A stretch of DNA of 64,000 nt. It comes from Isoetes taiwanensis (Eukaryota > Streptophyta > Lycopodiopsida > Isoetales > Isoetaceae). Made by a program: the position numbers and the translations under genes. Shown piece after piece: positions 57,230-64,000 of the stretch (the stretch's first letter is position 1; each line of letters begins with the position of its first letter). Under the pieces are notes generated by a model, which saw only the letters and a list, made by a program, of their open reading frames with translations, was not told the origin of the DNA and did no database searches. The stretch lies in the NCBI GenBank assembly GCA_021234155.1, contig JAJEKV010000025.1, positions 11,118,128-11,182,127 on the forward strand, written 5' to 3'.

Positions 57230-59667
57230 AGATGTTTTGGGAGAAGTCGCCCCATGCAAACCTCGAGAGCTACGGCCTTTCCACGTAACCAGTGGTTCGA
57301 TGCCGAGTGCAAAGAACGCAAATGCTGGCTCTGCCAAGTCACAGACTTGCTCTACGATCGGATGCAGTGAAGCAATACTGCACTTAGGCTAGAAAGGCCA
57401 GGTACATGTGCCCCGTCAACAGGAAATTTTCTTCCTCCTGGAACGTCATCCCAGGACATTCTAGCGGAGAGTGCTCAGGAGGCCAGTACCGCCCACAGGA
57501 AACATCACTCCAGACCAGTGGAGGCAATACCTGCAGCAGCTCTATAACCCTGAGGGTGCACGGGTGGCATTACCCCCCCAGCAGGGCCCCGTACTAGAAA
57601 TCACAGAGGCAGAAGTAGCACAAGGGCTACAACGTCTAGCCAATGGAAAAGCACCAGACCTTCATGGCATGCAGGCGAAGTTACTCAAGCGGGCAGGACC
57701 ATCCATGGCACCGGTATTGACCGACATGTTTAACAAGGCATTGCGGGAAGGTTTTCCCCCGCAATGGACCACTAGCAGGGTTGTCCCAATCTATAAGGCA
57801 GGAGACCCGCATTGCCCGGCCAATTACCGGACCATCATGATCAGCTCAGTGTTTGCAAAGCTTCTGCGGGATCCTCGGCGGCCGGTTGATAGGATGGGCG
57901 AGGCGGCGTGAGTCCGGGCACTCATCTGGTGGATTTAGGCGAGGCACTCAACCATAGATCATATCTTCACGCTGGACTCGATTAAGGATAGCGAGGAACC
58001 GTCGGCAAGATGCAGTATTACGCCGTGGAGACTTCACCAAGGCTTTTGACAAGGGTGCCTCGGGGAAAAATTGTGGGCAAGATTCGCGCGGCTAGGCGTC
58101 CCCTATCGAGCTGCGAAATCACGGTTATACGGGTTATATGAGATATATGCCGGCCGGCTACAAACAGCGGGCCCAACCATTCGAGAGCGATGTCGGGATC
58201 CGCCCTATTTGGCTCAGTATATTGATCGGTGGAGAGATGGCTCACGATAATGGAGGCACCGGGGCTCACCTCACGCACCGAGATCATCGGGCCGGTTGAT
58301 CTATCTTTGGCGATGTGGACCTCCTAACACACACTCGTGGCACATGCAATGCCATCTCGATGCCCTAGACACATTTTTCCAGGAGACTGACATGCTTGTC
58401 AACTTAGCCAAAACCAAGGTGGTTCTGGTATCGTCCGCACGCCAGCCACGACCTCCAATCCTCACTTATCATGGCCAAAATGTTGAAGTGGTGCCCACTT
58501 ACAAATATTTGGGGTGGAATTCCCGTCGGCCATGAATCGGGACAATTCCATCCGGTACCGCGAACCGGCGGGTTGGAAGGCACTATGCAATGGAGAACAA
58601 TAGTCACAAGGCAGAGCTGTATGATTGGACTCACCAATCGCACCCATTCAAGGTGCTAGTAGAACCTGTGCTTTTTTTGCGCGGAAAGGTCCGGGGCCCC
58701 GTGATTTCCCTCGCCACTTGGAATGACTTGGGCGGTCGCGTAAAGCTTTCTTGGCACGGGCCCTGGGGTGAAGTCCACAGTCTCATACCAGATACTGCTG
58801 CAGGAAACAGGTTACTTGCTCTTCAAAAGGGGGCTCTTGACGGACACATCGTCTACTTCCAAAAGGTGGTCAGCATGGACGATGCTCGTCTCCCTAACCT
58901 TACTTACACTATGGCAATGGGCCCTCAACGCCTAAAAGCCTGTTGGCGGGAAAAGAGAGCTTCGGTGGTGGCGGATGGAATGTGCGGAACACAAGTGCAT
59001 CAAAGTGCAAATGGAGGCGATCGCCCCGACCTCGACGATTACCTTGATGCATGCTTCCCTCAAGAAGCTATGGGATGCCAGCACCCTTGAACAAGTCAAG
59101 ACGGCATATTATCAATGCCACATAAATCTCATGTTGGAGCGGGGCCCATAATGCTACCTGCGCACTCATCTACCCATGAAAAAGCGCAGATCCATTGCCT
59201 CTATCCGCACAAGTGCACACCATCGCCGGATTGAGACAGGGAGATGGGTTGGGGAGTTGCGTCAGGAGAGGCTTTATCAACGCTGCCAGGTTGGAGCTGT
59301 GGAAGACAAATGCCACACACTTCAGAGCTGCCCGGCATATGATGACATTCGGATATGCTATGCTGAGCTGGTCCGTCCCGGCCAGCCCCTGCATGAGATG
59401 CTGAGCATGAGCTCGGTACGGAGGTTGGGCTCATACATTCAAGAGATCATGGATCGCCGAGATCAGCTTGGTCCTCGGGCACTTACTTGATACATGTACA
59501 TATTTCTGTCTATATTTGTATTTGTATTTGTACATTTTGACAGCAAACCTATTCCTGTCACAGTTTTTCCCCCAAACAACCCTTTAGGCCTGGAGGGTGT
59601 TTGGGTCCCATAGGCCAATTGGTCTCCGTGGACGATAAAAATCCTATTCTATTCTATTCTATTCCAG
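57230..59667 (+). mobile_element. 5'-truncated, frame-broken LINE (non-LTR retrotransposon)
   Basis: LINEs encode an endonuclease and reverse transcriptase for target-primed insertion. The copy begins inside the second reading frame; QWFDAECKERK (about 57,290) is the linker after the endonuclease, which is missing. The RT follows: ITEAEVAQGLQRLANGKAPD (57,600-57,660), FPPQWTTSRVVPIYKAGD, CPANYRTIMISSVFAKLL (to 57,870), then in another frame GDFTKAFDKG (motif A, about 58,040). The catalytic box, normally (F/Y)xDD, reads VDLSLA near 58,290: one Asp appears lost. NLAKTKVVLVSS, then VEVVPTYKYLG (58,400-58,515), is the end of the RT. The C-terminal region (59,176-59,490) has IETGRW, ERLYQRC and CHTLQSCPAYDDIR, a CCHC-type zinc motif. 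There are at least four frameshifts plus stops, so it is dead. A 3' UTR of about 150 bp ends in a (CTATT)n tail at 59,644-59,664. Clade not assigned; target duplication not seen. Confidence 0.9.
59644..59664 (+). repeat. (CTATT)n tail of the LINE
   Basis: About four CTATT units directly after GATAAAAATC. Simple-repeat tails in place of poly-A are known for several LINE groups. This defines the 3' end of the copy. Confidence 0.8.
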
Positions 59668-60361
59668 TAAACATACCATTAATCATAGGTGGGTCATACC
59701 GTGATGCCATTAAAAAATGGGATGATGGTCTTTGAAAAAAATTTGTAAGGTACTTTGCTATTATTTTTCCATCAAATTTTTAAATAACAAGCCTGGATGA
59801 GATTTTTAGATAACAAAAATTAAATACAAAAAAGTAGAGAGATGAGTAGCAAGTTAGCTTCTACTATTTTATTCCATACATCGCCGAGACAGAACCATTA
59901 TGGTCTTTTCATCATAAATCCTAATAATTGAGCTGCACAATGAACTTCATTATGTCAGATGAGAAAATATGCATACAAGAATCTCCTGCCTTACGATAGA
60001 TCTTGTACATGATGTGCAAGAGAGTCCTTAGAGATGAGGTTGTATACATATGAATTTAGCACGTTTTGCATTCCCAAATCTCAGTATTGCCAAGTGTTAA
60101 GTTTAATTGCGCACTGAGCAATTTGTACCTCAGTTTTGCCAAGTGTTCAGTTTAGTTGTGCTCTCAGCAATTTGTGGCTTGGTATTTTCTGTTAAAATGC
60201 CACTAGTATCTTTATGAGGTGAGATGGACAGCAATATCCAAAACTTTGTAATGTCTGACCTGTTAAAATTCACCTTCCCTGTTATGCATGTTGCAGGCTG
60301 TTACATTTTTGTACAACCTATCAGGTCTTAATTTGCTTGCAAATCTGTGCCCTTTCTGAGT
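59668..60361. other. Intergenic DNA 3' of the second PPR locus
   Basis: No gene recognised. It would hold the 3' UTR and terminator region of the minus-strand PPR locus and includes a 50-bp tandem duplication. Confidence 0.5.
60081..60181. repeat. ~50-bp tandem duplication
   Basis: 60,081-60,130 and 60,131-60,181 share CAGT.TTGCCAAGTGTT, AGTTTA, TTG.GC and CAGCAATTTGT or GAGCAATTTGT. They differ at about one base in six, so the duplication is old. Confidence 0.85.
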
Positions 60362-63234
60362 TCATGTTATATGATCAGGATGCTCCAAAGAGCATTGCAG
60401 CATGATTAAGCTTGAGGTTGCCAAGGGTATATGTCGGGCGTAAATGTTCGAAAGTGTTGTATATGCAGCAGAGTTATATGGATCCAATTCTAAAATCCGT
60501 TCACTAGCATACTGCCCTTGTTTCTCATTGTTGTAATTTCTGCATGCACCAAGGAGCATTATCCAGACAATGGTACTGTCCTGAAAAGGAATTACCTGGA
60601 TAAAGTCTTCCACATAATCCAGATGTCCTGCACGTCCAAACATATCAATTAAGCATCCATAATGCTCTACTGCTGGCGCCACACCATGATCTCTATTCAT
60701 TGAAACAAAGTAGTTATGACCCTCATTGACCAAGCCAGCATAACTGCATGCACAAAGAATCCCAATGAATGTTATCTTATCTGGCTTTATATCTTGCTGC
60801 ATCAATTGAAAAAGATGTAAAGCCCGCTTGGCATTCCCATGCTGAGCATATGATGAGATCATGCAATTCCAGGAAAACAGTCCATGCTCCTCCATTTTAT
60901 CAAACACCCTTTGGGCATCATCTAGACATCCACACTTGCTATACATGTTTAGAAGTGGAAGTGCAACCACAGCATCCATCCTTTGTTCATTGATCATGTT
61001 GTGGACATGTTTACCTCTATCTAGAGCTGCCAAAGTAGCACAAACATCAAGAATGGTTACAAAAGTAACGATGTCTGGTTCGATATCTCTGTCCTCCATC
61101 TCTTGGAAGAGAATAAGAGCACCATTGCCGTGCCCATTTTGGTTATATATTCCTATCATTGTGTTCCATGATGATACATCACGTTGAGGAATCTCATTGA
61201 AGATCCTATTGGCCTCATCAATGCTTTCGCACTTTCCATACATATTGATAAGAGAATTGCAAACAGCAACATCCAGGACATATTCATTTCCAATTATGCT
61301 TGCATGAATTAATCTACCTTCTGCCAATGTATGAAAATCGTTACAAGCACTAAGAGCATTTATGAACGATACCTTGTCTGGAAGAATAAGTTGTTCGAAC
61401 ATATTCTGGAAAACCTTAAGAGCCTTCTCGGGATACCCATAATGCACGTGGCAGCAACTGCTAGATTCAGGATACTACATCTTTGTGAAGCAAATTATCA
61501 AACACCAAACTTACGTCATGTAAACATTCACATTTGCCGTAGAGGTTCAGAAGTGCATTAAGCTACAAAGGTGTCTGCTGCCAAAAGATTAGAAATAGCA
61601 TGAGAATGCAATAGCTTTCCATCTGCTAATTCTGCAGGACTGGAACATCCATTAAAAATACCTATAAAAGTATATTTATCTGGTTTCATTCCTTCCATTT
61701 GCATTTGATAAAAATATTGCATAGCACTCTTGGCATGTCCACAATTCCCAAATGCTGTAATCATGGAATTCCATGCAATAATGTCACATTCTTTAATTCT
61801 CACAAATAAAATATGAGCATCATTTACCATCCCCGTATTTCCATACATGTTTAGAAGTGCTGTTGAAACAAGCAGTTCTGTTTCCAGTCTTCTTTTAAGA
61901 ATGAAAGCGTGAATAAGTTTACCCTCTTCTAATGCTAGTATATCTAAAACTGTGATGAATGTAATCTGGTTTGGCTTCACTCCTGTGGCATGCATTTCTT
62001 TGAAGCAGTGGATACTATGCTTCTTAAACCCATATTTTGCATGGACTGCAATCAAAGCAGTCCAAGACACCACATCCTTCTCTTTCATTTGATCAAAGAC
62101 TTTTTGAGCTTCCACCAAACTACCAAAGCTATCATACAACTTAAGAAGGGCATTCCCAATATTTACATGAGACTTCAATCCACTATTTATATAATGCGCA
62201 TGCATCCGCTTACCGTCTGAGAAAGCTGAAGGCAGAGAGCATGCATCAAAGACAGTAATAAAGGTAATCTGGTCTGGTTGCAACCCACTTAGGTGCATGT
62301 GATTAAAAAGGGAAATCGCCTCTTGATAATGTCCATATTCAGCGCCAGACCATCATCATAGTATTCCATGCAATTATGTCATATTTTGTCATTTCATCAA
62401 ACACTGAATATGCAGCAGATATGCTCCCGCACTTGGCATACATACTGACAAGAGCAGTCCCAACAATGGTGTCTGATTCAACACTGTCCGCAATGATACA
62501 AGCATGAATCAGCATTCCTTCTTGCAGGGCAATTGAACAGACACATGAATTAAGGACACATACGTATACAATCTTGTTTGGTTTCAGGCCTTCATCTTTC
62601 ATTCTCCAAAAATGGTGTAAAGCCTCTGTATAATATCCACACTGGGAATATGCTGCAATCATGGATGCCCACGTGACCACATTTTTATTTGAAATTCTAT
62701 CGAACACTGATTTTGTATGTAATATACATCCACAATTCTTATACATATTTAAGATTGCATTTGACACAATAATACTAGGTTGAGATTCAATGCCAACAAT
62801 GTAAGCGTGTACCCATTTGCCAACTCAAAGGCCACATGACTAGAGCATACATTTAGAAAGGTAACAAGTGTAGCACCATTGATTTTAATACCATCGATTT
62901 GCATTTTGATTAAGATTTGAAAAGACGCTTTCCGACGCCCCTGTTTAGCATATGCTCCGGCAATCCTATTCAATGCAATTTGGCTTGAATCTGGCCTCCT
63001 ATCAATCAATTTCTCTAAATCTAAAATGCTCCCACAATTGTCATACATCTGAACAAGATAATCACCTATAATGCCTTCTTCTCCAATCTTGCTTGTGATG
63101 ATATAAGAATGGACCCATTTGCCCCCAGCCAAAAGTTTTGAACAGCCAAATTCCTTCAACAGATTATAATATACAGCAAAGGTTGGCTTATTAGATTGGC
63201 AAACCAGATCACTGAGCAGCTCTTTGAACTGCAT
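60362..63234 (-). pseudogene. PLS-class PPR gene with E motif, broken by a few frameshifts
   Basis: Minus-strand PPR array of about 900 residues, of the kind that binds organellar RNA for editing. From ATG 63,234: GGKWVHSYII, LVQMYDNCGSI; then NAILNMYKNCGCI, VVTWASMIAAYSQCG (62.7 kb), MYAKCGSISAAYSVFDEM, DIIAWNTMM (62.35 kb), PDQITFITVFDAC, DVVSWTALIAVHAKYG (62.05 kb), ALLNMYGNTGMV, SLINMYGKCES (61.25 kb), SWNTMIGIYNQNG, LLNMYSKCGCLDDAQRVFD, SWNCMISSYAQHG, GCLIDMFGRAGHL (60.65 kb). The E motif is WIMLLGACRNYNNEKQGQYASERILELDPYNSAAYTTLSNIYA without spaces in the genome; only its first part is kept, and E+ and DYW are absent. The reading frame changes near 62,820 (one base lost before GKWVHAYIVG), near 62,340 (one base gained), near 61,560 and near 61,450; a TGA at 61,467-61,469 replaces a Trp codon. 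Between breaks repeats are well preserved, so inactivation is recent or the breaks are assembly errors. No targeting peptide judged. Confidence 0.85.
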
Positions 63235-64000
63235 TTTTGTAGAAAAATGTCTAAAGAATGGGATGGCTATCTCCCAAGCGCCAGCATTTTAGCCAATTCC
63301 TTTCACGTTTCGCATCAAAGAAGACATATTGGAGCATACCGATTGCATATGTAAACTAATTATTGGAAATGGCCAGCATTTGTCTGATTCCTGCCGTAGC
63401 CTAGCGTAATTGAAGAAAAGCAAAATTCATATAAATAAATTACCTCTGTTGTATTTCCTTGCTTAGGAGAGCATCAGAGTTCAAATTCCGCACTGCGCGA
63501 CTCTGGTCTTGAATCTAGGTTTTTTCATTTTTTTGACGGAATGTCTCTTTTGGAACATGTGGTCATTTTCGCAGGAAATATTTTGTTATTCATTAGTCGC
63601 ATATTTTTGGGTTGCCCCTAGGGCAAACCCTAGGGATGGATGTGGTGCACAAGGCATATACTTTGTATATTTCAATTTGACGGCCAAGATTATGGGAGAT
63701 GTTTTATTCGAAGGATGGATAGGTTTTGAGCTAAATTCAACTTGAAAGCCGTAAACACTGGGTGATTTCTAATTGGAATGGCAGTTATGAAACACACTTA
63801 GAGTTTGCATGCACACTCGATTATTTCTGCAATATGTGGGTGATTGTACTTGCTTGGCTTGGCAGATTTGTGAGGCTTGAGCTTTTGCATCAAAAAATGG
63901 CCTCATTTCTTATTAATGGTCCGATCAATCATTTTGGCCTGACAGGTTTCTTTGTTGTGAGCTCTCTATAGCAAATAACCGATTTTATCAGATTATGACA
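63235..64000. other. 5' flank of the PPR locus, no other gene recognised
   Basis: Upstream region of the minus-strand PPR locus. Includes a palindromic run CCCTAGGGCAAACCCTAGGG at about 63,617-63,636. Plus-strand frames of 69-78 codons at 63,509-63,745 and 63,762-63,971 show no domain. No TATA box was identified with confidence. Confidence 0.45.

Noticed and set aside
1-64000. CRISPR arrays, bacterial operons, phage or defence systems
   Set aside because: No regularly spaced repeats and no prokaryotic gene organisation; bacterial-looking rRNA pieces are organellar.

Overview
This is nuclear DNA from a land plant, most probably a fern or another seedless vascular plant. The evidence is long AT-rich intergenic DNA, PLS-class pentatricopeptide (PPR) genes of the kind that is abundant in ferns and lycophytes, plant-type Copia, Gypsy, LINE and Helitron relics, and fragments of plastid, mitochondrial and nuclear ribosomal DNA. 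I found no intact, expressed-looking host gene. Every protein-coding locus I recognise is decayed, so the window reads as a gene graveyard between genes. The assignment to ferns is inference; the compartments and families are read from sequence.

Layout. 1-9.5 kb: low-complexity AT-rich DNA with short duplications and no recognisable gene. 9.57-11.43 kb (+): an intron-containing pseudogene of a RABC/Rab18-type small GTPase. 11.4-18.7 kb: nothing recognisable apart from an inverted repeat. 18.75-23.3 kb: a very old Ty3/Gypsy element, with two strongly diverged LTRs and a piece of reverse transcriptase. 23.3-26.6 kb: non-coding, with a 310-bp tandem duplication and a cluster of three hairpins. 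26.65-28.8 kb (-): a badly broken PPR pseudogene with E/E+ remains. 30.5-33.0 kb (+): several exon-like blocks of one unidentified host gene, also decayed. 34.29-34.31 kb: a Helitron 3' end.

34.3-43.4 kb is a mosaic of debris: a plastid 16S rRNA fragment (+), a mitochondrial-type SSU rRNA fragment (-) interrupted by a MITE-like insert, an ITS1-5.8S-ITS2 fragment of nuclear rDNA, and several unidentified open frames. 43.44-47.93 kb: a short, probably non-autonomous LTR element with 1.5-kb LTRs. 48.35-48.38 kb: a second Helitron 3' end.

49.86-56.69 kb (+): a fairly young Ty1/Copia element with a perfect 5-bp target duplication. Its 5' LTR carries a nested 1.6-kb solo-LTR-like insertion. 57.2-59.67 kb (+): a 5'-truncated, frame-broken LINE. 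60.36-63.23 kb (-): a second PPR locus that is nearly continuous but crosses at least four frameshifts and one stop.

The genes do not form a pathway. The shared story is decay: retrotransposon nesting, gene and organelle fragments trapped in heterochromatin-like DNA, CpG-to-TpG-type changes in the rRNA fossils, and repeated short two-copy tandem duplications (24-65 bp). No new enzymatic or defence system is visible. The most unusual observations are the three-compartment rRNA cluster, the unidentified multi-exon gene remnant at 30.5-33.0 kb, and the long hairpin at the start of the nested LTR.
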